A stretch of 64,000 nt of DNA, taken from contig OU342816.1 in NCBI GenBank assembly GCA_910591455.2, positions 19,477,702 through 19,541,701 on the forward strand, in the 5' to 3' direction. This document shows, one piece after another, positions 47,785-58,072 of the stretch. Both the position numbers and the translations under genes were made by a program. Positions within the stretch are counted from its first letter, which is position 1, and every line of letters starts with the position of its first letter. Origin of the DNA: Pholis gunnellus. Lineage: Eukaryota; Chordata; Actinopteri; Perciformes; Pholidae. Under the pieces are notes generated by a model that saw only the letters and a list, made by a program, of their open reading frames with translations, was not told the DNA's origin and did no database searches.

Positions 47785-48310
47785 CGTCATTCGCGCCGCA
47801 GGTATCGAATGAACACAAATAGTCCCCGGCGATCGCGTTTGGTGTGAACACACCTCTTCACCGCGTGTGGTGTTTGGTGCGTGGTGTGTGAACCAAAGGT
47901 GTGTGAACACCAAACGCGATGAACGCGGCCAGTATCGCCGGGGACTATTTGTGTTCATCCGCGTGCATCGCGCTGGACGCGCCGCGGTTTATCGGCCTGA
48001 AAGCCGTTCAACTGTTCGTGATATCTGGGACTTTCACAACACGTACTGAGCAGAAATAGAGGTGATTTTTCTATGGTTGATCGCGGACAGTTGAACGGCT
48101 TTCAGGCCGATAAGCCGCGCCCCCTCTCCGGCGCGTCCAGCGCGATGCACGCAAATGAACACAAATAGTCCCCGGCGATACCGGCGGCGCGAATGACGCG
48201 ATGAACGCGATTCGCGCCGCGTTCATCGCCTTTGGTGTGAACACACCTTTAGAGGGACAAGTGGCGTTCAGCCTCACGAGATTGAGCAACAATAGGTCTG
48301 TGATGCCCTT
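47785..48310. mobile_element. Harbinger MITE fragment and a palindromic foldback derivative
   Basis: At 47785-47860 lies a bare end of the MITE family (ending GCGTTTGGTGTGAACACACC). From 47897 to 48248 the DNA is a foldback: the left arm starts AGGTGTGTGAACACCAAACG and includes GCCGGGGACTATTTGTGTTC, GTTCAACTG and the right arm returns the same series inverted, ending CCTTTGGTGTGAACACACCT. The loop holds GATATCTGGGACTTTCACAA. It is made of two copies of the same end of the family seen at 48312-49201 placed head to head. Confidence 0.7.
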
Positions 48311-49204
48311 AAGGTGCGTTCACACCAAACGCGATGAACGCAGCGCGAATCGCGTTCATCGTGTCCATCGTGCCGCCGGCATCGCCGGGGACTATTTGTG
48401 TTCATTCGCGTGCATCGCGTCCATCGCGCTGGACGCGGCGAAAAGGGGGCGTGGCTTATCGGCCTGAAAGCTGTTCAACTGTCCGCCATCAACCGTAGAA
48501 AAATAGCCTCTATTTCTGCTCAGTACGTGTTGTGGAAGTCCCAGATATCACGGGGAACTAAACGCCGTCATGTCTGGTACATAACATAGTCTGGAGGAGC
48601 TCCGTGGATTTCATCGAGCTCACTGTGTCTAGCGAGCCACACGTCGGCTGTTTACTACAGCTGTATGAACACACAATAAACTGACTTGGCTGTGATTTAA
48701 CGGCAATAAACCGACAAAAAGGGACTCCGAAATAACTACGTAATGATGCCGATTTGTACTTGTTTTATCAATGAAGCTCGGATCGATCGGTGCTAGGCTA
48801 TGCTAAAATTATAGCAGCTCCATCAACACTCATGATAACGTCATATAGACGTAAATACACACACATTTTACACACACACATGTCTACACATAGTTTGGTC
48901 CGGTCTCTACTGATATGAGGGATCGTAGAGCTCTGGGTGAACATGGCGGCTACAGCATTTATTTTCTGATTTAGCAACGGCAGGACTTCACTGATGACGG
49001 GGAGAGCAACTCAACGCTGATTGGCTATCGCGCTGGAGCGTCACGCGATTTTTTCGCAGAAGTTCAAATATTTCAACTTCTGCGTTTCGGCGTTTCCGCG
49101 TTTTGACGCGCCAAACGCGCCGCGCTATCGCGCCATCGCGTCTGTACATAGACTTTGTATGTAATCGCGCCTCGTTCAACGCGTTTGGTGTGAACGCACC
49201 TTTA
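48309..49204 (+). mobile_element. Complete Harbinger-type MITE, 890 bp
   Basis: Spans 48312-49201 and is flanked by TTA at 48309-48311 and 49202-49204, the 3-bp target of PIF/Harbinger transposons. Left end AGGTGCGTTCACACCAAACG, right end CGTTTGGTGTGAACGCACCT, a perfect 20-bp inverted repeat. Non-coding interior, rich in CGCG near the ends. Other copies: 38262-39067 and the foldback just upstream. Confidence 0.88.
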
Positions 49205-49560
49205 GACGTCCGGGGATGTCCGGGGCTGCACGCGCCACACTGATGGATCAGCGCGTGTCTACCCTTCACTGAGAGGCGTGGGTAAACCCGCTGAACCCCA
49301 CTCCTGATATTAGTCCACTTATTTTTTTAAATAATGACTTTAACAGCTCAGGGATGTTCGAGCAACCTGTTTGTGCACTTTGTGAAGATGTGTTGCTCTG
49401 TGAATGTGCACTGTCAGCTCTGTTTTTGATTAAAGGGTTGGAAATGAATGCTTTTTTGTTTTTTTTATCCGATTCATCGATTAATCGAACAAATAATCGA
49501 CAGATTTATCGATTATTAAAATAATCGTTAGTTGCAGCCCTAATATATATATATATATAT

Positions 49561-50545
49561 ATATATATTAATCCTGGGCAACGATTACAATTTTTAATCG
49601 CATGATTTTTTTGTGATTAATCGCATTGTTATGCGCAAAGTTCAATAATGGATTCAAAAGTAGTGTATTGTGCACTTTTATTTTAAAAGTACTGCTATAT
49701 GGACAAAAGTGCAATAACATTTGGTTTGCAAACACTTTAAACAAATCAGGTTCTTTTTAACAGCATTATTCCCTTTACACAGTAGCAGTTAAAATACAGT
49801 TATGATTCTGATAATAGATAATCAGCCGGTGTTCACAACTTTATCTTCATGTGTGTAAAAGATGCAATTTGAAATACACTTTGAAAATGGCAAACCTACG
49901 TCATGTTTTTATGTTTGTTAAATTCTCAGTAGCGGTAACTAAATGATATGCTTATTATACATATTCCAAACAAAAAAACTAAAAACTCTAAAAGAATAAT
50001 TGAAATTAATAATTTATTTTTTGCTGTTTTTGGTATTTTGATCAGACATATGCAACGCTGATTACAGTAACATGTGTGGTATTTGTTATAAATGTACGTT
50101 GGTACATAGAGAAGCTGTAGATAGAGGGACTTAGGACCCAGGGGAATGTAGGTGAAGCATGGAACCTGTAGTCTATCCCGTGACAGTAACCTGCATGAGG
50201 AAGTTATGCTAATAAAGAGTTGCAGTTAAGTGCAGTTTGTTCTCACGTGCTTATGTTTATTTAAAAACACGACAATATGTATTTTGATATTGTCACATTT
50301 GATCGTGTAACGAGACACGTGTGAGAGACAGGAGGGACCGACGGTGACGAAGTGAAGGGGGGTTCTGGACCGGGCGTGTCACCGGGGTGGGGGAGAGCGC
50401 CGCAGCAGCAGCAGGAAGTGTCGCCACACAAATAGCTGTTCACCGCTCGCTGCCCGTTCTTGTGTTAAAAATGTCCGCTTAATAATAAAAAAATTTACTT
50501 CGTTAATTGACACCATTAATTAATAAAGCGTTAACTTGCCCAGCA

Positions 50546-50556
<11 letters not shown>
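49561..50556. mobile_element. 980-bp hAT element in a (TA)n target
   Basis: Spans 49569-50548. The ends TAATCCTGGGCAACG and (inverted) TAGTGCTGGGCAAGT match at 11 of the first 13 bases, the style of a fish hAT group with TTAATCG-rich ends. Both flanks are ATATATAT. The interior is non-coding; a GC-rich patch at 50320-50420 (GACCGGGCGTGTCACCGGGG) may be a promoter relic. Confidence 0.75.
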
Positions 50557-50591
<35 letters not shown>

Positions 50592-50611
50592 TATATATAT
50601 GTATATATATA

Positions 50612-52238
50612 TACACAGTTGTGTGAAAAAGTGTTTGCCCCCTTCCTGATTTCTTATTTTTTTGCATGTTTGTCACACTTAAATGTTTCAGATCATCAAA
50701 CAAATTTAAATATTAGACAAAGATAACACAAGTAAACACAAAATGCAGTTTTTAAATGAAGGTTTTTATTATTAAGGGGGGAAAAAAATCCAAACCTACA
50801 TGGCCCTGTGTGAAAAAATGATTGCCCCCCCCCCCCCCCCTGTTAAAACATAAATTAACTGTAGTTTATCACATCTTTGGAAAGCTGAGTTCTATTTCTC
50901 TAGCCACACCCAGGCCTGATTACTGCCACACCTGTTCTCAATCAACAAATCACTTAAATAGGACCTGCCTGACAAAGTGAGGTAGACCAAAAGATCCTCA
51001 AAAGCTAGACATCATGCTGCGATCCAAAGAAATTCAGGAACAAATGAGAAACAAAGTAATTGAGCTCTATCAGTCTGGAAAAGGTTACAAAGCCATTTCT
51101 AAAGCTTTGGGACTCCAGCAAACCACAGTGAGAGCCATTATCCACAAATGGCGAAAACATGGAACAGTGGTGAACCTTCCCAGGAGTGGCCGGCCGACCA
51201 GAATTACCCCAAGAGCGCAGCGACGACTCATCCAAGAGGTCACAAAAGACCCCAGAACAACATCCGAAGAACTGCAGGCCTCACTTGCCTCAATTAAGGT
51301 CAGTGTTCATGACTCCACCATAAGAAAGAGACTGGGCAAAAATGGCCTGCATGGCAGAGTTCCAAGACAAAAACCACTGCTGAGCAAAAAGAACATAAAG
51401 GCTCATCTCAGTTTTGCCAGAAAACATCTTGATGATCCCCAAGACTTTTGGGAAAATACTCCTACTACTGGACTGACGAGACAAAAGTTGAACTTTTTGG
51501 AAGGTGTATGTCCCATTACATCTGGCGTACAAGTAACACGGCATTTCAGAAAAGGAACATCATACCAACAGTAAAATATGGTGGTGGTAGTGTGATGGTT
51601 TGGGGCTGTTTTGCTGCTTCAGGACCTGGAAGACTTGCTGTGGTAAATGGAACCATGAATTCTGCTGTCTACCAAAAAATCCTGAAGGAGAATGTCCGGC
51701 CATCTGTTCGTGACCTCAAGCTGAAGCGCACTTGGGTTCTGCAGCAGGACAATGATCCAAAACACACCAGCAAGTCCACCTCTGAATGGCTTAAGAAAAA
51801 CAAAATGAAGACTTTGGAGTGGCCTAGTCAAAGTCCCGACCTGAATCCGATTGAGATGCTGTGGCATGACCTTAAAAAGGCGGTTCATGCTCGAAAACCG
51901 TCCAATGTGGCTGAATTACAACAATTCTGCAAAGATGAGTGGGCCAAAATTCCTCTACAGCGCTGTAAAAGACTCATTGCCAGTTATCGCAAACGCTTGA
52001 TTGCAGTTGTTGCTGCTAAGGGTGGCCCAACCAGTTATTAGGTTTAGGGGGCAATCACTTTTTCACACAGGGCCATGTAGGGTTTTTTTTTTCCCCCTTA
52101 ATAATAAAAACCTTCATTTAAAAATTGCATTTTGTGTTATCTTTGTCTAATATTTAAATTTGTTTGATGATCTGAAACATTTAAGTGTGACAAACATGCA
52201 AAGAAATCAGGAAGGGGGCAAACACTTTTTCACACAAC

Positions 52239-52242
<4 letters not shown>
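50612..52242 (+). mobile_element. Near-complete Tc1/mariner transposon with about 200-bp inverted repeats
   Basis: Begins after TA at 50612-50613 with CACAGTTGTGTGAAAAAGTG (50614) and ends with the exact reverse complement at 52242. The arms extend about 200-225 bp each (50614-50839 and 52045-52242) and share TTTGCCCCCTTCCTGATTTC, CATGTTTGTCACACTTAAAT and TACATGGCCCTGTGTGAAAA. They carry a second GTGTGAAAAA-GATTGCCCCC repeat at the inner edge, as in the IR/DR layout of fish Tc1 elements that provides two transposase binding sites per end. A C15 run at 50825-50839 looks like a local expansion. The right flank is (TG)n then (TA)n, so the TA duplication is blurred. Copy age looks young given the arm identity. 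Confidence 0.93.
51014..52041 (+). pseudogene. Tc1 transposase with a single frameshift
   Basis: The ATG at 51014 opens an N-terminal paired-like helix-turn-helix region (MLRSKEIQEQMRNKVIELYQ, then SGKGYKAISKALGLQQTTVR) followed by a GRPTR AT-hook-like motif. The frame is lost near 51455-51470, just before the first catalytic box, and continues from there in another frame: WTDETKVELFG, then GSVMVWGCFAASGPG, VLQQDNDPKH and SPDLNPIEMLW, ending GGPTSY at 52041. The residues D (WTDETK), D (QQDND) and E (PIEMLW) are present, with 34 residues between the last two (DD34E, Tc1 type). Total length about 342 codons, normal for the family. The break looks like a short insertion at ACTCCTACTACTGG. Without it the enzyme would seem whole. 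Confidence 0.93.
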
Positions 52243-52289
<47 letters not shown>

Positions 52290-52320
52290 TATAATAATAT
52301 TCAGTATAATATAAAACATA
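52243..52320. repeat. (TG)n/(TA)n microsatellite
   Basis: TG then TA dinucleotides flanking the Tc1 element. Similar TA runs lie at 47275-47288, 47513-47544, 49543-49568 and 50549-50612. Confidence 0.9.
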
Positions 52321-52609
52321 TACTAATATAATAGAACATGTTTATTGAGATGCCCCTCTGGACCTTGTTATGGGAGGTAAAGATCAGGAGAAGTAAACAT
52401 GAAGTGTAATTAGGAATAGTGGTGTTAAATTAAGCTATGATGAGTTTTAACTGTTAATTTACCATCTCAATTAAATGTTGATGCCTCCATGACCAAGTTA
52501 AGCACATGAGACTGAGGACAACTATGTAGAAGAAAAGATGTTCACTTTGCCTAATATGTAGCTTGACAGAGTTCTCCATGTGTGCCCCGGTGTTCTCATG
52601 TTTCCTTAC

Positions 52610-52646
52610 CTCCTCATCCCTCACTCCCTCACTGTCCATGCTGGAT
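52610..52646 (-). CDS. Weak candidate 5' exon with ATG
   Basis: On the minus strand an acceptor-like ACAACGGGCACAG|ATCCAGC and a consensus donor GAGGAG|GTAAGGAAAC bracket 37 nt containing ATGGACAGTGAGGGAGTGAG, which would encode MDSEGVRDEE. Joined directly to either the 50-nt exon or the L27 exon the frame does not match the L27 reading, so if it is real it must be followed by another exon or act as a 5' UTR/upstream ORF. Position upstream of the L27 exon on the same strand is the only context. Confidence 0.25.
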
Positions 52647-52849
52647 CTGTGCCCGTTGTTTTATAAAGCAAAATAAGTTATTAGCATGACTGCATCCAGC
52701 TAGCCAAACCTGTCTGGTGTACAGCTAGTAGAGAAGCTTCGCATGTACTGCTTCCCTTTCCCGCTAGTCTGATTGTGAGGTCAGGCTGATCTGGGATCAG
52801 CTCTTTGGCCTGCAGAATCTCCGCCAAAGTTCTCCTCCCAAACGGGTCT

Positions 52850-53110
52850 TGGAGTAGTGCGCGCGCTGGCGCTCACCTGTAGAGACTTCTCCTGACGAGA
52901 ACGCGCAGCTTGAGTGACATACAATTCATACAAATTCGTTTGGCCCCAAGCTGAATCTATTTGAGGATGCTGATTGGCTAAATTGTATGTCACCCATTTA
53001 TATCTGTAATCAGCAATTGGCTAAACTGCTTCATAGACCCGCCTCTTTTGGGCCAATTCTCGATGGCCCCAGCGCTGCTGAGACGTGCAGACAGGCGGAG
53101 AGGACGTGCA
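52850..53110 (-). promoter_or_regulatory. Possible GC-rich first exon and promoter of the long MAGUK isoform
   Basis: A local GC-rich patch with several CpGs (GCGCGCGCTGGCG on the plus strand at about 52860). On the minus strand TCTCTACAG|GTGAGCGCC is a good donor. Upstream of it (higher coordinates) are ATTGGCTAAA/GCCAAT-type CCAAT boxes at about 52973, 53016 and 53052 and a CCGCCTC GC box at 53040. The patch contrasts with AT-rich neighbours. No coding content can be shown; the link to the MAGUK gene is inference. Confidence 0.3.
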
Positions 53111-53226
53111 GGAAAAGCATATATTTTGTGCAGTTATCATATTTTACACATATTACTGGGTACATTACTGGGTCAAATAGTTTACAGGATATTCAACCTT
53201 CATTTCTTTATAATGCATGCAATACT

Positions 53227-53229
<3 letters not shown>

Positions 53230-53257
<28 letters not shown>
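53230..53257. repeat. T28 homopolymer
   Basis: A run of 28 T followed by ACAGGGCTTGAATAAATGCA. It could be the tail of an inverted retroposed sequence, but no body is recognisable. Confidence 0.8.
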
Positions 53258-53260
<3 letters not shown>

Positions 53261-53844
53261 GGGCTTGAATAAATGCAATAAAGTAGTCCATGGAGATGAG
53301 TTTAAAGATAATTACAATCCCTTCTTGGCATTGTGGAGGGTGGTTAATGGCGTTTTGCCCATTTCACCAACAGACTACGGGCATATCTCCCTCTGAGTTA
53401 CACTCGTCTTTTTGATTCTTCACAGTTTGTTTGTTTGTTTGTACGCCCTCTGGCGTTTCGGAGAATAATGCAGCGCACAGCGCAGAGAGTACATTACATA
53501 CAAACTCGGAGCTCACATGCCTTCTGCGGAGGCTCGCATAAACAAAGCTTTAGTCAGTGTGTTGTCTGTGATAACCATGATACATCTTTTAATCTTGACA
53601 GAATTCATAATTGGTCTGATAGAGGAAAGTCCAAAAGCAAATATATGTATTAAGTTCAAGGAAGAGTTCGTCGTAATGATCAACAGTAATAAAATGTTCA
53701 CATACAAAGTAATTGAAAAGGAATTTGCGCTTGCACATATTTGATCTTGCTAGATGTTGTGTTGCATTCCCGCAAAAGTTGAGCCAGGTTCAACTTTTTT
53801 TGCAGAGCTAAAGTAGGTCTGAACACGGCCTTAGGCACAGCAGT
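53258..53844. other. No gene; Harbinger-like end near 53800
   Basis: The phrase GTAGGTCTGAACACGGCCTT at about 53815-53834 is like the right end of fish MITEs inserted at GTGTGAACACGGC targets, but a left partner was not found. Confidence 0.35.
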
Positions 53845-54125
53845 GCTATAAGCTAAATGCTTATGCCAGCATGCTCGCCATGACAATGCTGATGATTAAC
53901 AGGTACAATTCTATTGTGTTCTCATCTTAGCTTAGCTTGTTAGCATGCTAATATTTTCTAACTAGCACTAACCAATAAGTCCAGCTGAGGCTGATGGGAA
54001 TAGAAGAAGACAGAGGTTGACTTGTTTGATCCCTAAGGGGAATGTCATTAGTATTGCAGGCATGTTATTCATAAAGCAAAGTACTGGACAAATTCAAATT
54101 TTGACCCAATGATGGCGCAAGATGA
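53845..54125 (+). repeat. Dispersed fish repeat (GCTAACATGCTAA family), copy 2
   Basis: Shares with 17405-17670 the order TTAGCATGCTAATATTTTCT, AGTCCAGCTGAGGCTGATGG, GTCATTAGTATTGCAGGCAT and ACTGGACAAATTCAAATTTT. A 40-bp insertion lies near 54010. Confidence 0.75.
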
Positions 54126-54126
54126 A

Positions 54127-54290
54127 CAATGCTCTCTTTTCAGGAGTGGCCTAGTCACATTAACACAGTCACACATTCACACCTGGAAGCTGCCCAGTAC
54201 AACCACAGTCTGACCTGCTGGCCACTGAGCTCCACTGGAGTGGTTGGGGTTAAGGGTCTCTTTCAAGGGAACTTCAGTGGTGGTGACTGT
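54127..54290 (+). repeat. Diverged dispersed repeat
   Basis: CACACATTCACACCTGGAAG and GGGGTTAAGGGTCTCTTTCA AGGGAAC echo the copy-A family at 4411 in a diverged form. Confidence 0.4.
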
Positions 54291-56715
54291 ATTAGTGGGA
54301 GTATCAGAACCAACATGCATTTCAAACAAACATATTTAAATTAATATGGGCATGTTGCAATTCACAGCATGTTAAAAAGACACTGATCCTCATCTTCAGG
54401 ATTGAGAATGAAGAATCTGTGAGGAAAATATTAGAACCTTGAAAGCACTGGGAATCGAAGGAAGAATGAAGCAAGAGCTGGAAGCACATACGTAAATCCT
54501 TCAACTGTGCAGATGAGTGATTGAGAAGTAGTGGGGATGATGAATGGGTTAATCCACACACGGATCCACTCTGTAGTGATGGGGTTTAGCTGGAGCGCCC
54601 ACGCCACTGGCCAGATTAGACAGCACCTAATGCTTTGTAAGATGATTACATCTATTTCAGGAGGCATTTATATCATTGCAGAGTTGTGACTGTTTGATTG
54701 CATAGACCTATTGTTTCAAAGGAACTGATAAGACATCTAGGGTCCATCTTACTTTGAAGTGAGTAGTAATGTGTGTTTAAAAACTCTGCCTTCACACTAA
54801 CAAAGCCTTGCAATGATAAAGAAAAAAATATCAAGAAGCCATGAAAATGGAGTTGTCATTAGACAATTACAACACTGTAACTCAAACATTAAGCAAATCT
54901 GTGTAACTGCTTTCTCTCACTACAACTTTATAAATTCTGATAAGAACTATTGGTTTCTGATGAATGACATTAGTTAACTAAGAGGCACACTATATTGGTG
55001 AATGATAAATCATAATAAGTATGACTTCGTAATGACAGCTTGTGGACAATGGAAGTTGGAACATTTTTAGTGCACAACAGTGAAAGATATGAGCGTGTTC
55101 CTGGAGAACATCTGTTGCAGGATATTATGTAAGCGTTCAAATGAGGGAAAGATTATAAAATGTAATCCACACAAAAATGAAAAACGAGTCCTAATGGAGT
55201 TTGTCCACACAGTTAATATTTATTATTTAGAAAATATGTATTTTGAATTGTCACCCTGATTTGAAACAGAGGAGCAGGCAGGGAAGCTGAATACATTTGT
55301 GTGAAGGAATAGAATTAAATGAACAGACAAAAGGTTTGTTTATATATGCAGAGTTGGTTATTTGTGGTTTTGTAAGTGTTAACAGAATCTGTGTCCCAAT
55401 AGCTTTCCTAGAATAGATGTATAATGCATGTGTAGTGTGTACTGTGAGTCAGTAGGCTTGAACCGATTGGCAATCTGATCATATATCAATGATTGAAGGG
55501 ATTATCAACTATTGTATTTTCCTATACTAGAATGAAGGCAATTTTAACTAACTTACTATCATTACTAAAAAACTAAAACTAAAAAATCTAAGCAAAGAAT
55601 AGAATGTGCGCCCTACTGTGCATTTACAGATGTTTGTGGTGAAGCGGCATCCCAACCAGTTTGCCGTCTCTTCTCCGTGGATGTCCTTTCTCCATAGGTC
55701 TGCTCACCACAACTTTACTGTGCGTTCCATGAAAGTAGTTAACGTTATGGAGAGGTCTGAACCGAATGTCATTATTTTTACATTCAAAGCTTTGAAGTTT
55801 TCAAATGATGCTTAGAATGTCTGTTGTAATATTTTGATGACGTCATCACCCTAAAGAAATGGGGAAAATATGATTTTGTGTTGTTGTGGAGACTATTGTG
55901 AACAAATGTGCCACCGACCACATCAACAGGCAGGACTATGTTACATCTGTGTCACTTCTCGTGTGTGTTTTGGTGACAAAACGTAGTTCAGAGACCAGAC
56001 CTGCTCATCAGGGATTCCTCCTGGTAAAAGATCTTGTAGTGTGTGACCCTCTGTCTCCAGTCAGTCATGTAGTGTGAAAACCACAACGACCTCAAGACTC
56101 CCAATCACAATCAGCCAGTTGTGTATGAACAGGACCGCTATCTGACTGTTTTGAAAGTGGTGTAGTGGGAACTTGGTTTTCGGGAAGCCCATGCAGTACT
56201 TAAGCAGAGCCACTATCTGGCGCATGTTACCCCCCCTCTTCAGCCTGACCATATATTACACAGCAAAGCAGAGAGCAAAGAGACGTCCTCACTGAAACAG
56301 TGACACAGTCTGCGTCTTGGGTTACACAGGCAGACCACTGATGGACTTTACTGTATCTGGCTCACTTGTACCTTGCACCATGTAGCTCAGCTGCTACTTC
56401 AGTCCCAGCTGCCCTGTGATCTGCAGTGAGTCGACTGACCAAGTCATCCAACTCATCACTCAGGAGGCAACAAAGGAGGCAACAAAGAAAGCCTCAGTGA
56501 TACAGAGCCATGCAAGTATGAGACTGATAGCAATGCTGATTGTATACAAGAGAGACAATGCCACTTCAGTGAAAAACACTGGATGGTGGACTATCAGTAG
56601 CTTGAAGTTTTGCTTGTTGCAGAACAACGTGATGTTTGACCTTTGACAGCAGTCTCATTTTTGGATGTTGAACATACTGTTGGGAATACAAGAACAAATC
56701 TAGGTTTGCATGTGA
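54291..56715. other. No gene seen
   Basis: Long unique-looking stretch. The frames at 55606-55815 and 55886-56077 have no recognised motif. A TATA-like ACCATATATTACAC is at about 56248 but nothing downstream supports a promoter. Confidence 0.45.
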
Positions 56716-56716
56716 G

Positions 56717-57372
56717 TAGGGCTGCAACAACGAATCGATAAAATCGATAAAATTCGATTATTAAAAGAGTTGGCAACGAATTTCATTATCGAGTCGTTGT
56801 GTCGCGCGACTATTACGCCACTCAATAAGTCTCGGAGATGTTTCAGTATAAAAAAAAAAAGTTGAGTTGAGCGCGGAGCAAAAAAAAACAAAAAAAAGAG
56901 CAGAGCGGAGGTAGAGGAAAGACCATCGGAGAGACACGTTACGTTGTTCTGAAACACATGGCGGAGGCCGAGAAATCAGTACGACCTAAGTCATTCAAGG
57001 TGTGGGAGCATTTCACACTAAATAAATCGAAAAAGTGTGTTAATTGCAAGATATGCAAAAGCGACATGGCATGGCACGGGAGCACCACGGTGATGATTCA
57101 GCACCTAAAACGTAAACATGTTGGAGTCCTTGATGAGGAGGAAGGGAGTTCAACAGCAGGGTAAGTCACTACAGAATCCTACTTTTGTTCCGTTTTGCAA
57201 CCTGTTTGTGCACTTTCTGAAGATTTTTTGCACTGTGAATTTGCACTGTCAGTTCTGTTTTTGAATAAAGGGTTGGAAATTAATGCTTTTTTGTTTTTTT
57301 ATCTGATTCATCGATTAATCGAAAAAATATATCGACAGATTAATCGATTATTAAAATAATCGTTAGTTGCAG
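56717..57372 (+). mobile_element. hAT element retaining a BED-finger first exon
   Basis: Left end TAGGGCTGCAACAACGAATC at 56717 matches the element at 47545, and the right part (AATAAAGGGTTGGAAATTAA ... TAATCGTTAGTTGCAG) matches 49430-49535. The last bases of the right terminal repeat have been lost after GTTGCAG at 57372. Length is 656 bp. It holds one coding exon and a poly(A)-like AATAAA at 57263. All catalytic exons are deleted. Confidence 0.85.
56958..57160 (+). CDS. BED-type zinc-finger exon of a hAT transposase
   Basis: Opens MAEAEKSVRPKSFKVWEHFT and continues CVNCKICKSDMAWHGSTTVM then IQHLKRKH, giving the C-x2-C and H-x4-H of a BED zinc finger (residues about 15-55), the DNA-binding head of ZBED-type hAT transposases. 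After SSTAG comes a consensus donor, AGCAGG|GTAAGT, at 57160/57161. Unspliced, translation stops two bases later at TAA, giving 68 residues. The frame is undamaged. It could make a finger-only peptide that binds transposon ends or be spliced into another transcript; expression is unknown. It lies on the opposite strand to the MAGUK exons. Confidence 0.75.
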
Positions 57373-57549
57373 TTTATTTCTCTTTTAGGAAAATGATTTG
57401 ATTTTGCTCTGACTGAATGAGCAGTGATGTAAATGTAAATACAAGTTTAGATAACCCGTAGACCAAATACAATGCGGTCAATTATTACTGTTGTAGTAAA
57501 TTAGACATATTTCAACTTGAACAGCGTGACTGTGCCAAACTCCAGTAGC

Positions 57550-58072
57550 TCTACAAAGATCTATTTGTCCACACGCTGTGATACCAGGTTAGCCAGATTT
57601 GAGAACGTTGCTGAAGCACAGACTGTATATAAGAAGTGGACATATAGTCATCGTGACGTCACTCATTGGTTTGTGGTTTGTGGTTTTGAAGCCTCGAGCT
57701 CGAAGATTTGGCCGTCGCCATCTTAGATTACGGCTGTTGCTATCTTGGTTTCTTGCAACCAGTGAATGGAAGTGACCATGTTTGGAACACGAAGAAGTGA
57801 TGTAGAGACGCCGTATACGGCTCTGGTAGATACCTGTCAATCACAGTAAGCCCGCCCTAAAGCATAGTCCGCTTTATGGTCTATTTGACTCTAAATGGAC
57901 CATTATTTATGGTTTTGTTTTTCATGTTTACAATGTTACTCAAATCAAGTGAGAAGAAGGGTCATTTTTTCATAGACTTCCCCTTGCTGGTCAGCGGAGA
58001 GAATGTGGGTTTTAAGACACTTTTTCATTGGCTTCACTTGACAGAACCAGAGTTTGCCGCCTGCCCTTAAGT
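57550..58072 (+). repeat. Dispersed fish MITE-like repeat
   Basis: Contains the series CATCGTGACGTCACTCATTG, GAATGGAAGTGACCATGTTT, CAATCACAGTAAGCCCGCCC TAAAGCATA, GCTTTATGGTCTATTTGACT and AGAGTTTGCCGCCTGCCCTT. I know this order from a widespread fish non-autonomous repeat. Short ORFs inside are accidental. Confidence 0.75.

Larger units (their letters stand above)
47537..49550. mobile_element. 1998-bp hAT element carrying Harbinger insertions
   Basis: Spans 47545-49542. The ends are TAGGGCTGCAACAACGAATC and, at the right, ATCGTTAGTTGCAGCCCTA (12-bp inverted repeat TAGGGCTGCAAC). The 8-bp flanks are ATATATAT on both sides, so the target was a (TA)n array. The terminal regions are rich in AATCGATTA motifs. 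The right end (49350-49542) is closely similar to the right end of the element at 56717-57372, which retains a BED-finger exon; in this copy the coding part has been replaced by Harbinger-type DNA. Confidence 0.85.

Noticed and set aside
48201..48467. Arg/Val-rich open frames around 48.2-48.5 kb
   Set aside because: They arise from the CGCG-rich ends of Harbinger MITEs; no codon-level conservation can be expected.
55886..56077. 63-codon plus-strand frame ending near 56077
   Set aside because: Protein-like at first sight but no family recognised, no splice sites or promoter, and the length is within chance expectation.
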